A stretch of 64,000 bases of DNA from Pseudomonas delhiensis. Its GTDB lineage: Bacteria > Pseudomonadota > Gammaproteobacteria > Pseudomonadales > Pseudomonadaceae. Below the pieces are notes generated by a model that did no database searches, had not been told where the DNA came from, and was given only the letters and a program-made list of their open reading frames with translations. Shown here one piece after another: positions 1-7,442 of this stretch. Every line of letters starts with the position of its first letter. Within the stretch, counting starts at the first letter, position 1. Made by a program: the position numbers and the translations under genes. The stretch lies in contig NZ_FZPC01000006.1 in assembly GCF_900187975.1 (NCBI RefSeq), forward strand, positions 124,001 through 188,000. Direction: 5' to 3'.

Positions 1-53
1 TCGCCGATCCGCCGAAGAAACCGGACAGCAAATACGGCAGCCGCCCCATCTGA
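1..53 (+). CDS. C-terminal tail of an unidentified protein (5' end outside window)
   Basis: The frame beginning at base 3 reads ADPPKKPDSKYGSRPI and stops with TGA at 51-53. A strong hairpin plus T-run follows 18 bases later, as expected for the end of a transcribed gene. The tail is proline- and lysine-rich and probably disordered. Sixteen residues are too few to identify a family, and the gene lies convergent to the HAD-xerC block. Confidence 0.5.
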   Translation, partial: ADPPKKPDSKYGSRPI

Positions 54-70
54 GGGCGACGTCGTGAAGA

Positions 71-110
71 AGCCCGCCCTCCCCGCCAGGGGAGCGGCGG
101 GCTTTTTCTT
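71..110 (+). terminator. Rho-independent terminator
   Basis: A GC-rich stem (AGCCCGCC pairing with GGCGGGCT, extended by CCCC/GGGG) is followed by TTTTTCTTT. It ends the gene whose stop codon is at 51-53. Confidence 0.8.
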
Positions 111-187
111 TGTGCCCAGACCAGACATCTTTTTTGGGTTCCCGCGTTCGCGGGAATGACGATTGGTAGAGAGGTGTGGAACAAAGG

Positions 188-275
188 TTCGCGAGCAAGC
201 TCGCTCCTACGGGAGCGCATCCCCGCTACCCGTCCAGCCGTAGGGCGCATGACCGTTTGCGGTTATGCGCCCTAC
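188..275. repeat. Two REP-type intergenic repeats
   Basis: Bases 188-210 are a copy of the common Pseudomonas REP that reads GTAGGAGCGAGCTTGCTCGC on the other strand. Bases 240-275 are a different hairpin of the GTAGGGCG type (arms GTAGGGCGCATgACC and GGTtATGCGCCCTAC). The second one overlaps the stop codon of the HAD gene. The rest of 111-271 shows no gene. Confidence 0.8.
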
Positions 276-964
276 AGCCGCGCCAGCACCCCGGGCAGTT
301 CCGCGAGGCTGTGGATGATCGCGCTGGGGGCTTCCTCGCCGTCCCAGGCCTTGCGCGCCGGGTTGAACCAGATGGCCTGCAGGCCGGCGCGGCGGGCGCC
401 GGCGATGTCCTCGCTGGGGTGGTCGCCGATGTGCACCGCCTGCTGCGGCGCCACGCCGGCGCGCTTGAGCGCTTCCCGGAAGGGTTTCGGGTCGGGCTTG
501 CCGATGCCCAGTTCCTCGGCGCACAGGGCGAACTGGAAGTAGTCGGCCAGGCCCAGGCGGCGCACGTCGGCGTTGCCGTTGGTGAGCACGCCGAGGATGA
601 AGCGGTTGGCCAGGGCTTCCAGGGTCGGGTGCACCTCGGGGAACAGGCTGACCTGGTGGCGCGCGTGGAGGAAGACCTGGAAACCGGCCTCGGCCAGGTC
701 CGCCGCTTCCGCCTGTGGATAACCGGCGTCGAGCAGGGCGTGCAGGAGGATGCGCCGGCGCAGCTCGCTCAGGCGGTGCCTGAGCATCGGGTCCTGCTGC
801 ATCAGCCGCGCGCGGATCGCCCACAGGTGCTCGATGGGCACCGGGCCGAGCTGCGCGGCGTTCGCCGCCAGCCATTCGCGCAGGGTGGCCTCGGCGCTGT
901 TCATCACCGGGGCGACATCCCAGAGGGTGTCGTCGAGGTCGAAGGTGACCAGCTGGATACTCAT
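272..964 (-). CDS. HAD-superfamily phosphatase (YigB-like)
   Basis: This 230-residue haloacid dehalogenase family hydrolase has all four signature motifs. FDLDDTLWD carries the nucleophile and acid/base aspartates at residues 9 and 11. The others are LTNGN, the lysine in [10 protein letters not shown], and [10 protein letters not shown] near the C-terminus. YigB-type enzymes dephosphorylate small phosphometabolites, including FMN in E. coli, but the substrate here cannot be read from sequence. The ATG overlaps the xerC stop in an ATGA, so the gene is the last cistron of the lysA-dapF-DUF484-xerC block. Its TAG stop lies inside a GTAGGGCG repeat, so the final codons may differ from relatives. 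Confidence 0.88.
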   Translation of the reverse strand: MSIQLVTFDLDDTLWDVAPVMNSAEATLREWLAANAAQLGPVPIEHLWAIRARLMQQDPMLRHRLSELRRRILLHALLDAGYPQAEAADLAEAGFQVFLHARHQVSLFPEVHPTLEALANRFILGVLTNGNADVRRLGLADYFQFALCAEELGIGKPDPKPFREALKRAGVAPQQAVHIGDHPSEDIAGARRAGLQAIWFNPARKAWDGEEAPSAIIHSLAELPGVLARL

Positions 965-1881
965 TCCTCGGCTCCTGTATCGCTGTCTTTCCTGCCGCGC
1001 CGGGCGCGGGGGTGGGCCTGGTCGTAGACCTTGGCCAGGTGCTGGAAGTCCAGGTGGGTGTAGATCTGCGTGGTGGCGATGTCGGCGTGGCCGAGCAGTT
1101 CCTGCACCGCGCGCAGGTCCTGGGAGGATTCCAGGATATGGCTGGCGAAGGAATGCCGCAGCATGTGCGGGTGCAGGTGCTGGCCCAGCTCGCGCACGCC
1201 GGCCTGGCGCACGCGCAGCTGCACGGCGCGCGGCGTCAGGCGCTTGCCGCTGTGGCCGACGAACAGCGCGCGGTCGGCCGGGCGGGCCTGCTCGCGCAGC
1301 GGCAGCCAGTCCTCGATGGCCCGGCGCGCGGCGCGCCCCACCGGCAGCTCGCGGACCTTGTTGCCCTTGCCGAGCACCCGCACCAGTCCGGCGGACAGGT
1401 CCAGGCCATCGAGGTCCAGGCCGACCAGCTCGGACAGGCGCAGGCCGGAGGAGTAGAACAGCTCCAGCATGGCCTGGTCGCGGCGGGCGATGAAGTCGTC
1501 CTCCAGGGCGCCGTCGAGCAGTTGCCCGGCGCGGTCGGCATCGAGGGTGCGCGGCAGCTTGCGCGCGGCCTTGGGCGCGGCCAGGCCGTCGGCGGGGTTG
1601 TGCCGGCAGCGGCCCTCGCGGATCAGGTACTGGTAGAGCCCGCGCACCGCCGAGAGCAGCCGCGCCAGGCTGCGGCTGGCCAGGCCCTGGGCATGCAGGC
1701 GGGCGACCTGCGCGCGCAGCTCGCGCACCTGCAGGTCGGCCCAGTCGGCGATGCCGTTCTTCTCGCACAGCGCCACCACCTTGAGCAGGTCGCGCTGGTA
1801 GCCGGCGAGGGTATGCGCGGACACCTGGCGCTCGCTGCGCAGGTGTTCGAGGAAGGCATCGATGTCAGCTACAAGCTTCAA
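961..1881 (-). CDS. xerC: Tyrosine recombinase XerC (Sss)
   Basis: XerC acts with XerD at dif to resolve chromosome dimers. The N-terminal SAM-like domain is followed by the catalytic domain with the first arginine in [11 protein letters not shown], HxxR in [12 protein letters not shown], and the nucleophilic tyrosine in [17 protein letters not shown] chose a TTG start at 1881, giving 306 aa beginning [14 protein letters not shown]. It has GGAG seven bases upstream and gives the expected length. A GTG at 1914 would add 11 residues (317 aa) and has only a poor ribosome site. Both candidates lie inside a dispersed AGCTACAAGC-type repeat, and no ATG stands at the expected N-terminus. The gene sits between DUF484 and HAD genes, as in other pseudomonads. 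Confidence 0.93.
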   Translation of the reverse strand: MKLVADIDAFLEHLRSERQVSAHTLAGYQRDLLKVVALCEKNGIADWADLQVRELRAQVARLHAQGLASRSLARLLSAVRGLYQYLIREGRCRHNPADGLAAPKAARKLPRTLDADRAGQLLDGALEDDFIARRDQAMLELFYSSGLRLSELVGLDLDGLDLSAGLVRVLGKGNKVRELPVGRAARRAIEDWLPLREQARPADRALFVGHSGKRLTPRAVQLRVRQAGVRELGQHLHPHMLRHSFASHILESSQDLRAVQELLGHADIATTQIYTHLDFQHLAKVYDQAHPRARRGRKDSDTGAEE

Positions 1882-1957
1882 GCTCAAGCTCCAAGTGAAA
1901 AGCCCGGCTTCCACCGCGTCGCTCTGCTTGCGGCTTGAAACTTGAGGCTTGCCGCCG
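1867..1957. repeat. AGCTACAAGC-type intergenic repeat, copy 1
   Basis: The block is made of alternating AAGCTT, CAAGC and GCTTG words that can fold on themselves. It starts with AGCTACAAGC and ends with GGCTTGCCGC. Related blocks lie at 21957-22025 and 32664-32746. This copy covers the translation start of xerC. Confidence 0.7.
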
Positions 1958-1962
1958 CCTTT

Positions 1963-2664
1963 CTAGCGTACCGACCGCAGCGGCGTGGAGAAGCGCGGCA
2001 GGACGCGGGCCAGGACCTCGGCCACGTAGCCGAGGAACAGGGTGCCGAGGGAGCTCTTGTAGTGCTGCGGGTCCGGGCTGCCGATGGCCAGCACGCCGTG
2101 CAGGCCCTGGTAGTTCAGCGAGACCACCGCCGCCGAGCCGACGCCGTCGCGCTCGGCTTCGCCGAACAGGAAGGCCAGCTCGTGGGGGCGCAGCACGCCG
2201 CACACGGTCTTGCCGCCGGAGAGCAGGCCGCCGATGGCCTGGTGCGCCTCGGCGCTGCTCACCGAACGGCCCACCGGCAGGTTGTTGTCGCTGAACAGGA
2301 TGAAGCTGACGTAGGGCACCTGGAATTCGTGGCGCAGGCTGTCTTCCACGGTGCTGACCACGTCCTCCAGGCTGGTGGTGTCGAGCAGGTCGAGCACCAG
2401 GCGGCGGGTCTTGTCGAACAGCCGGTCGTTGTCGCGGGCCACGTCCATCAGCTGCGCCAGGCGGTGGCGCATCTCGATGTTGCGCTCGCGCAGCAGGCGC
2501 ACCTGGCGCTCCACCAGCGAGACGGCGTTGCCGCTCTCGTGGGGGATGCGCATCTCCGGGATCAGCTCGTCGTGCTCGACGAAGAATTCGGGATGCTGGC
2601 GCAGGTACTCGGCGACCTGTTCGGCATCCAGCGGCGGGCGGTGTTCCGGGCTGTTCTCGGTCAT
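1963..2664 (-). CDS. DUF484 family protein (GAF-like)
   Basis: The 233-residue protein belongs to DUF484, found between dapF and xerC in most gammaproteobacteria. It starts MTENSPEHRPPLDAEQVAEY, with a helical region (roughly residues 15-100, including a coiled-coil-like segment around RQVRLLRERNIEMRHRLAQL). A GAF-like C-terminal domain contains the conserved VSFILFSDNNLPVGR. No catalytic residues are evident and the family function is not established. Conserved linkage to xerC and dapF is its main context. The gap to dapF is 25 bases, consistent with one transcript. Confidence 0.88.
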   Translation of the reverse strand: MTENSPEHRPPLDAEQVAEYLRQHPEFFVEHDELIPEMRIPHESGNAVSLVERQVRLLRERNIEMRHRLAQLMDVARDNDRLFDKTRRLVLDLLDTTSLEDVVSTVEDSLRHEFQVPYVSFILFSDNNLPVGRSVSSAEAHQAIGGLLSGGKTVCGVLRPHELAFLFGEAERDGVGSAAVVSLNYQGLHGVLAIGSPDPQHYKSSLGTLFLGYVAEVLARVLPRFSTPLRSVR

Positions 2665-2689
2665 GGGCGTCTCGGCTTGGCGTCTCGGG

Positions 2690-3520
2690 TTACAGGCGGA
2701 CCTGGCCTTCGTACACCCGCACGGCGGGCCCGGTCATCATAACCGGCTGGCCGGGGCCTGCCCACTCGATGTTCAGGCGGCCGCCCGGCAGGTCGATCTG
2801 CACCGGCGAGCGCAGCCAGCCCTGGCGGATGCCGGCCACCGCGGCGGCGCAGGCGCCGGTGCCGCAGGCCAGGGTCTCGCCGACGCCGCGTTCCCACACG
2901 CGCAGGCGCGCATGGTTGGCGTCGAGCACCTGGAGGAAGCCGATGTTGGCCTTGGCCGGGAAGCGCGGGTGCACCTCCAGTTGCGGGCCCAGGGTGCGCA
3001 CCGGGGCGGTGTCGACGTTGTCCACCCGCAGCACGCCGTGGGGGTTGCCCATGGAGATGGCGGCCAGCTCGACGCTCTGCCCGTCGACGTCCAGGGTGTA
3101 GCTGGCGGCCTCGGCGTCGGCGACGAAGGGCACCTGTTCCGGCGCCAGGCGCGGCGCGCCCATGTCCACGGTGACCTGGCCGTCGTTGGCGACGCTGAGC
3201 TCGATGATGCCGCCCTTGGTCTCGACGCGGATGGTCTTCTTCATGGTCAGGCGCTTGTCCAGCACGAAGCGGGCGAAGCAGCGCGCGCCGTTGCCGCACT
3301 GTTCCACTTCGCTGCCGTCGGCGTTGAAGATGCGGTAGCGGAAGTCGACGTCGGGGGTGCCCGGCGGCTCGACGATCAGCAGCTGGTCGAAGCCGACGCC
3401 GGTGTTGCGGTCGCCCCAGGTCTTGACGTGGCGGGGCAGCACGTGGGCGTGCTGGCTGACCAGGTCGAGGACCATGAAGTCGTTGCCCAGCCCGTGCATC
3501 TTGGTGAAGCGCAGTAACAT
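2690..3520 (-). CDS. dapF: Diaminopimelate epimerase
   Basis: DapF interconverts LL- and meso-diaminopimelate, the last step before LysA and the supply of the peptidoglycan cross-linking residue. The 276-residue product begins [15 protein letters not shown]. It has the two active-site cysteines in [13 protein letters not shown] (about residue 73) and [11 protein letters not shown] (about residue 217), in the two symmetric halves of the fold. An upstream in-frame ATG at 3610 was rejected because it would overlap lysA and add 30 non-conserved residues. The stop of lysA lies 10 bases before the start. Confidence 0.96.
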   Translation of the reverse strand: MLLRFTKMHGLGNDFMVLDLVSQHAHVLPRHVKTWGDRNTGVGFDQLLIVEPPGTPDVDFRYRIFNADGSEVEQCGNGARCFARFVLDKRLTMKKTIRVETKGGIIELSVANDGQVTVDMGAPRLAPEQVPFVADAEAASYTLDVDGQSVELAAISMGNPHGVLRVDNVDTAPVRTLGPQLEVHPRFPAKANIGFLQVLDANHARLRVWERGVGETLACGTGACAAAVAGIRQGWLRSPVQIDLPGGRLNIEWAGPGQPVMMTGPAVRVYEGQVRL

Positions 3521-3530
3521 GGTCTCGGCC

Positions 3531-4778
3531 TCACTCCGGCAGCAGGCTTTCGCCGGCGTAAAGCTCCTGGACGGTCTCGCGGCGGCGCACCTCGAAGGCC
3601 CGCTCGCCATCCACCAGCACCTCGGCGGCGCGGCCGCGGGTGTTGTAGTTGGAACTCATGACGAAACCATAGGCGCCGGCCGAGCGCACCGCCAGCAGGT
3701 TGCCTTCCTCCAGGGCCAGCTCGCGGCCCTTGGCGAGGAAGTCGCCGGTCTCGCAGATGGGGCCGACCAGGTCGTAGGTGCGTTTCTCGCCGGCGCGCGG
3801 TACGACCGGGCTGACTTCCATCCAGGCCTGGTACAGCGCCGGGCGGATCAGGTCGTTCATCGCCGCGTCGATGATGGCGAAGTCCTTGTGCGCGGTGTGC
3901 TTGAGGTACTCCACGCGGGTCAGCAGCAGGCCGGCGTTGGCCACGATGTAGCGGCCCGGCTCGAACACCAGGGTCAACTGGCGGCTGCCCAGGCGCTCGC
4001 GGACGGCGCGGATGTAGTCGCTGGCCGGCGGCGGGGTTTCGTCGCGGTAGCGCACGCCCAGGCCACCGCCCAGGTCCAGGTGGCGGATGGCGATGCCGCG
4101 CGCGGCCAGGCGGTCGACCAGCGCCAGCAGGCGGTCGAGGGCGTCGAGGAAGGGTTCGAGCTGGGTCAGCTGCGAGCCGATGTGGCAGTCCACGCCCTTC
4201 ACGTCCAGGTTCGGCAGCTCGGCGGCGCGGGCGTAGATGGCCTCGGCATCGTCGATGTCGACGCCGAACTTGTTCTCTTTCAGCCCGGTGGAGATGTAGG
4301 GGTGGGTCTGGGCGTCCACGTCCGGGTTCACCCGCAGCGACACCGGCGCCTTGACGCCCAGTTCCGCGGCCACTTCCTGCAGGCGCTCCAGTTCCATGGT
4401 GGATTCGACGTTGAAGCAGTGCACGCCCACTTGCAGGGCGCGGCGCATGTCCTCGCGGGTCTTGCCGACGCCGGAGAACACCACCTTGGCCGGGTCGCCG
4501 CCGGCAGCCAGCACGCGTTCCAGCTCGCCGCGCGAGACGATGTCGAAGCCCGAGCCCAGGCGCGCCAGGACGTTCAGCACGGCCAGGTTGGAGTTGGCCT
4601 TGACCGCGAAGCAGACCAGGTGCGGCAAGCCCTGCAGGGCGTCGGTATAGGAACGGAACTGCTGCTCGATGTGAGCGCGCGAGTAGACGTAGGTGGGCGT
4701 GCCGAAGCGCTCGGCGATGGCCGACAACGCCACGCCTTCCGCGAACAGTTGCCCGTCACGGACGTTGAATGCCTCCAT
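3531..4778 (-). CDS. lysA: Diaminopimelate decarboxylase
   Basis: LysA decarboxylates meso-diaminopimelate to L-lysine using PLP. The 415 residues match the usual length of this fold-type III enzyme. Visible are the PLP lysine in [10 protein letters not shown], the HIGSQL phosphate-loop region, the [12 protein letters not shown] segment, and the catalytic [11 protein letters not shown] near residue 345. The gene follows the small lipoprotein gene by 11 bases and leads into dapF. The lppL-lysA-dapF-DUF484-xerC-HAD order is the standard pseudomonad arrangement. Confidence 0.96.
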   Translation of the reverse strand: MEAFNVRDGQLFAEGVALSAIAERFGTPTYVYSRAHIEQQFRSYTDALQGLPHLVCFAVKANSNLAVLNVLARLGSGFDIVSRGELERVLAAGGDPAKVVFSGVGKTREDMRRALQVGVHCFNVESTMELERLQEVAAELGVKAPVSLRVNPDVDAQTHPYISTGLKENKFGVDIDDAEAIYARAAELPNLDVKGVDCHIGSQLTQLEPFLDALDRLLALVDRLAARGIAIRHLDLGGGLGVRYRDETPPPASDYIRAVRERLGSRQLTLVFEPGRYIVANAGLLLTRVEYLKHTAHKDFAIIDAAMNDLIRPALYQAWMEVSPVVPRAGEKRTYDLVGPICETGDFLAKGRELALEEGNLLAVRSAGAYGFVMSSNYNTRGRAAEVLVDGERAFEVRRRETVQELYAGESLLPE

Positions 4779-4789
4779 GTGCTGCTCCC

Positions 4790-4930
4790 TTACAGACCGT
4801 AGCGGTCCTTGCTGTGCTTGCTTTGGGCTTGCTGGTCGTCCGGCAGGTACAGCGGGCCTTTCTGGCCGCAGCCGGCGAGCGCGGCGCTGAGCACGGCGAG
4901 CGCGACGAAGGGAAGAAGCAGTCGCTTCAT
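4790..4930 (-). CDS. lppL: Small lipoprotein LppL / LptM family
   Basis: This 46-residue reading frame has a lipoprotein signal, [20 protein letters not shown] followed by the lipidated cysteine at 21. It continues [11 protein letters not shown], the motif of the LptM (YifL) family, and ends DRYGL. LptM proteins assist assembly of the LptDE lipopolysaccharide translocon in E. coli; the same role here is inferred. The start is ATG at 4930. The gene is immediately upstream of lysA and co-directional with it. Confidence 0.88.
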   Translation of the reverse strand: MKRLLLPFVALAVLSAALAGCGQKGPLYLPDDQQAQSKHSKDRYGL

Positions 4931-5316
4931 GGCGGAATCCTTGTGATCAAAGCGTAATTGCCCCGGAGTATACCGGCCCCCCGGCGCCTTGCCTATGCGA
5001 GCGGACTCCCGCCCGGCGGGCCTTGCAAAGGGGCCGGCGGGGGCTGCTCGCAGCCGCGACGGCGCCTGTTCCAGCGCGAGTACGGCACCTGCTTCGACCC
5101 TCTCGCGCGGTCATGCGACGGATAGGTGGCTGCGCGCCGGAACAGTCCCGTCCCTTCGGGTTGCGCGGAAAATGTCGCCATGCGTCGTTGCGGGACTTGG
5201 CAAGGGGCGGCCATTCCCGGCGTCCCGCGTCTAGCCCGACGACATTTTTCGCGGCAACGCGGTTTGCGATCAGCCCCCGCCAGCCCCTAGCATCTGAAGG
5301 AAAAAACGGAGGATCC
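4931..5316. other. Intergenic region between lppL and an AraC regulator, with inverted repeat
   Basis: No convincing gene lies in these 386 bases; short overlapping frames on both strands lack ribosome sites and family features. A 14-base inverted repeat with one mismatch is present: CGCGGAAAATGTCG at 5164-5177 and CGACATTTTTCGCG at 5240-5253. It could be an operator of the adjacent AraC gene. A ribosome site, ACGGAGG, lies at 5306-5312. Confidence 0.5.
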
Positions 5317-6366
5317 ATGCAAGCCCCCGTCCCACTCGCCGGCTCCATCTCCATCGCCTACGTGCAGGGCCTGGTGGACCACCTCGAACGTCGCGGCGTG
5401 GCGCCGCAGCGGCTGCTGGCCGGCGCCCGGCTCGACCCGGCAGTCCTCGACCAGCGCGAGGCGCGCATCGCCGCCAGCGTCTATGTCGACCTGCTGGAGC
5501 TGGGCTTGGCGCTGAGCGGCGACGCCGACCTCGGCTTGCACCTGGGCGAGGCGGTGCGCCCCGGCCACTTCGGCGTGCTCGGCTACCTGCTGATGAGCTG
5601 CGCGACCCTCGGCGACGCCCTGCATCGCCAGGCCCGCTACGCCGAGCTGGTGGGCAGCCTGGGCCGCGTCGAGCTGGCCGACGAGCCGCCGCGCGCCGGC
5701 CACGAGCCGCTGGTGCGGCACCGCTGGGAGCCGTTGCTGCCACGCCAGCAGCGCCAACTGGCGGAGGAGACCCTGGCCTGCTGGCTGCGCTTCGGCCACT
5801 GGATCAGCGGCCGCGACCAGGCGCCGCTGGAGGTGCGCTTCCGCCACCCGGCGCCGGCCGACACCGCCGAGCACCGGCGCATCTTCCGCTGCCCGGTGCT
5901 GTTCGGCCAGGCGGACAACGCCCTGGTGTTCCCCCGGCGCCTGCTGGCGCTGCCCCTGGAGCAGGCCGACAGCCAGATCCAGCGCACCCTCGATGCCTAC
6001 GCCGGGCGCCTGCTGGAGAGCATCCGCCGTGGCGACGGCGTGCTCGAACGGGCCCGCCAGTGCCTGGCCGAGCGCCTGCCGGAGCAGGCGGTCGACCTCG
6101 AGGCCCTGGCCGGCGAGCTGGCCCTGAGCCCGCGCACGCTGCAGCGCCGCCTGCGCGACAGCGGCCTGTCGTTCAGCCGCCTGGTGGACGAGACGCGCCA
6201 GCAGTTGGTGCTGCACCACCTGCGCGACCCGGCGCTGGAGCTGGCCGACGTCGCCAGCCTGGTCGGCTTCAGCGAGACCGGCTCGCTGGCCCGGGCCTTC
6301 CGCCGCTGGACGGGGCAGAGTCTTGGGCAATACCGGCGTACACTGCAGCCTTTGGCAGATTCCTGA
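5317..6366 (+). CDS. AraC family transcriptional regulator (OruR-type architecture)
   Basis: The 349-residue protein has an N-terminal arabinose-binding-like domain (about 1-210), recognisable from GDADLGLHLGEAVRPGHFGVLGYLLMS, here split over 20 residues of conserved core. A C-terminal AraC DNA-binding domain carries two helix-turn-helices (LAGELALSPRTLQRRLR and VASLVGFSETGSLARAFRRW). The ligand and targets are unknown. The gene lies between lppL and cyaY, which I recall being directly adjacent in P. aeruginosa PAO1, so it looks like a lineage-specific insertion. It precedes cyaY by 9 bases on the same strand and could share a transcript with it. It resembles the second AraC gene at 48.4 kb in layout. 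Confidence 0.85.
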   Translation: MQAPVPLAGSISIAYVQGLVDHLERRGVAPQRLLAGARLDPAVLDQREARIAASVYVDLLELGLALSGDADLGLHLGEAVRPGHFGVLGYLLMSCATLGDALHRQARYAELVGSLGRVELADEPPRAGHEPLVRHRWEPLLPRQQRQLAEETLACWLRFGHWISGRDQAPLEVRFRHPAPADTAEHRRIFRCPVLFGQADNALVFPRRLLALPLEQADSQIQRTLDAYAGRLLESIRRGDGVLERARQCLAERLPEQAVDLEALAGELALSPRTLQRRLRDSGLSFSRLVDETRQQLVLHHLRDPALELADVASLVGFSETGSLARAFRRWTGQSLGQYRRTLQPLADS

Positions 6367-6375
6367 GGACAATGC

Positions 6376-6711
6376 ATGAGCAGCATGAGCGAAGCCCGTT
6401 TCCACGACCTCGTCGACGAGGTGCTGACCACGGTGGAGGACGCCTTCGATGACAGTGACCTGGACGTGGACCTGGAGAATTCCGGCGGCGTGCTGACCGT
6501 GCGCTTCGAGAACGGCAGCCAACTGATCCTCAGCCGCCAGCCGGCGCTGCGCCAGCTGTGGGTGGCGGCGCGCTCCGGCGGTTTCCACTTCGACTACGAC
6601 GCGTCCGGCAGCCTGTGGCTGAGCGACAGCGCCCGCGAGCCGCTGGGCGCGCTGCTCAACCGAGCGACCCTGGAGCAGGCGGGCACGGATGTCGAGTTCC
6701 CCGGCCTCTGA
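6376..6711 (+). CDS. cyaY: Frataxin-like iron donor CyaY
   Basis: CyaY binds iron and modulates Fe-S cluster assembly on IscS/IscU. The 111 residues cover the single frataxin alpha/beta domain. An acidic first helix (FHDLVDEVLTTVEDAFDDSD) is the iron-binding ridge, followed by the signature GGVLTVRFENGSQLILSRQ and LRQLWVAARSGGFHFDYD. ATG at 6376 is annotated, but a second ATG at 6385 gives a protein closer to the usual 106-108 residues. The gene starts 9 bases after the AraC stop and its end overlaps the DUF1289 gene by 23 bases. Confidence 0.93.
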   Translation: MSSMSEARFHDLVDEVLTTVEDAFDDSDLDVDLENSGGVLTVRFENGSQLILSRQPALRQLWVAARSGGFHFDYDASGSLWLSDSAREPLGALLNRATLEQAGTDVEFPGL

Positions 6712-6877
6712 GGCGCCGGTGCCCTCGCCCTGCTGCCGGCGCTGCTGCCTGGACGAGGGCGACGTCTGCCTGGGCTGCGGCCGCAGCCTGGCGGAGATTC
6801 TCGAATGGAACCAGGCCGACGGCGCGCGCCGCCGGCAGATCGTCGAGGCCGCCCTGGCGCGCCGCAAACCGCTGTAG
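6689..6877 (+). CDS. DUF1289 family small cysteine-rich protein
   Basis: The 62-residue product contains the DUF1289 signature, four cysteines in PCCRRCCLDEGDVCLGCGRS followed by LAEILEW. The cysteine spacing suggests a metal or Fe-S site, though no function is established for the family. ATG at 6689 lies inside cyaY, overlapping it by 23 bases. An in-frame GTG at 6719, after the cyaY stop, would remove ten unconserved residues. Either way the gene is translationally close to cyaY, and an iron-related role is a plausible inference only. Confidence 0.8.
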   Translation: MSSSPASEAPVPSPCCRRCCLDEGDVCLGCGRSLAEILEWNQADGARRRQIVEAALARRKPL

Positions 6878-6933
6878 CCGGCCCCCTGACCGGGTGGTAT
6901 TGCTTATTCGCGGCACTGTGTTAGTGTCCGCTG

Positions 6934-6966
6934 AAAACCCCGCCTTGGGCGGGGTTTTTCTTTTTT
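6934..6966 (+). terminator. Rho-independent terminator
   Basis: The stem AACCCCGCC / GGCGGGGTT has a 3-base loop and is followed by TTTCTTTTTT. It separates the cyaY-DUF1289 transcript from rnk, which starts 32 bases later. Confidence 0.85.
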
Positions 6967-6997
6967 CGATCCACTGCCAAGGAGTCTGCCGGCCATC

Positions 6998-7405
6998 ATG
7001 ACCACCACGCCGCCCATCACCGTTACCCGTCTCGACCTGCAACGTCTGGAGCGCCTGCTCGACAGCCTGGATGAGTACGGTCCCGCCGCCGAAGCGCTGG
7101 AAGCCGAGCTGTCCCGCGCCAACGTGGTCGGCCACGACGAGGTGCCGCCGGGCGTGGTGACCATGAACTCCAGCGTGCGCTGCCGCGAGGAAGGCAGCGG
7201 CAAGGAATACCTGCTGACCCTGGTCTACCCGGAAGACGCCGGCGGCGAAGGCAAGGTATCCATCCTCGCGCCGGTGGGCACCGCGCTGCTGGGCCTGACC
7301 GTCGGCCAGAGCATCGACTGGCCGGCCCCGGGCGGCAAGACCCTCAAGCTGAGCCTGCTGGACATCACCTACCAGCCAGAAGCCGCCGGCGACTACAACC
7401 GCTAG
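6998..7405 (+). CDS. rnk: Regulator of nucleoside diphosphate kinase, Rnk
   Basis: Rnk proteins resemble the C-terminal domain of GreA/GreB and bind RNA polymerase. In P. aeruginosa, rnk affects nucleoside diphosphate kinase levels and alginate production. The 135 residues have a short N-terminal helical pair (LQRLERLLDSLDEYGPAAEAL) and an FKBP-like domain. That domain ends with the conserved VSILAPVGTALLGLTVGQSIDWP and GKTLKLSLLDITYQPE. The gene is preceded by a terminator and is probably expressed from its own promoter. It is convergent with cyaA, with 37 bases between stops. Confidence 0.93.
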   Translation: MTTTPPITVTRLDLQRLERLLDSLDEYGPAAEALEAELSRANVVGHDEVPPGVVTMNSSVRCREEGSGKEYLLTLVYPEDAGGEGKVSILAPVGTALLGLTVGQSIDWPAPGGKTLKLSLLDITYQPEAAGDYNR

Positions 7406-7442
7406 GCCTCCCCGCGATGGACGCAGGCCCCGGGGCCGCGCC

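Noticed and set aside
4947-5354. Overlapping short frames on both strands upstream of the AraC gene
   Set aside because: They have arginine/alanine-rich random composition and no start signals.
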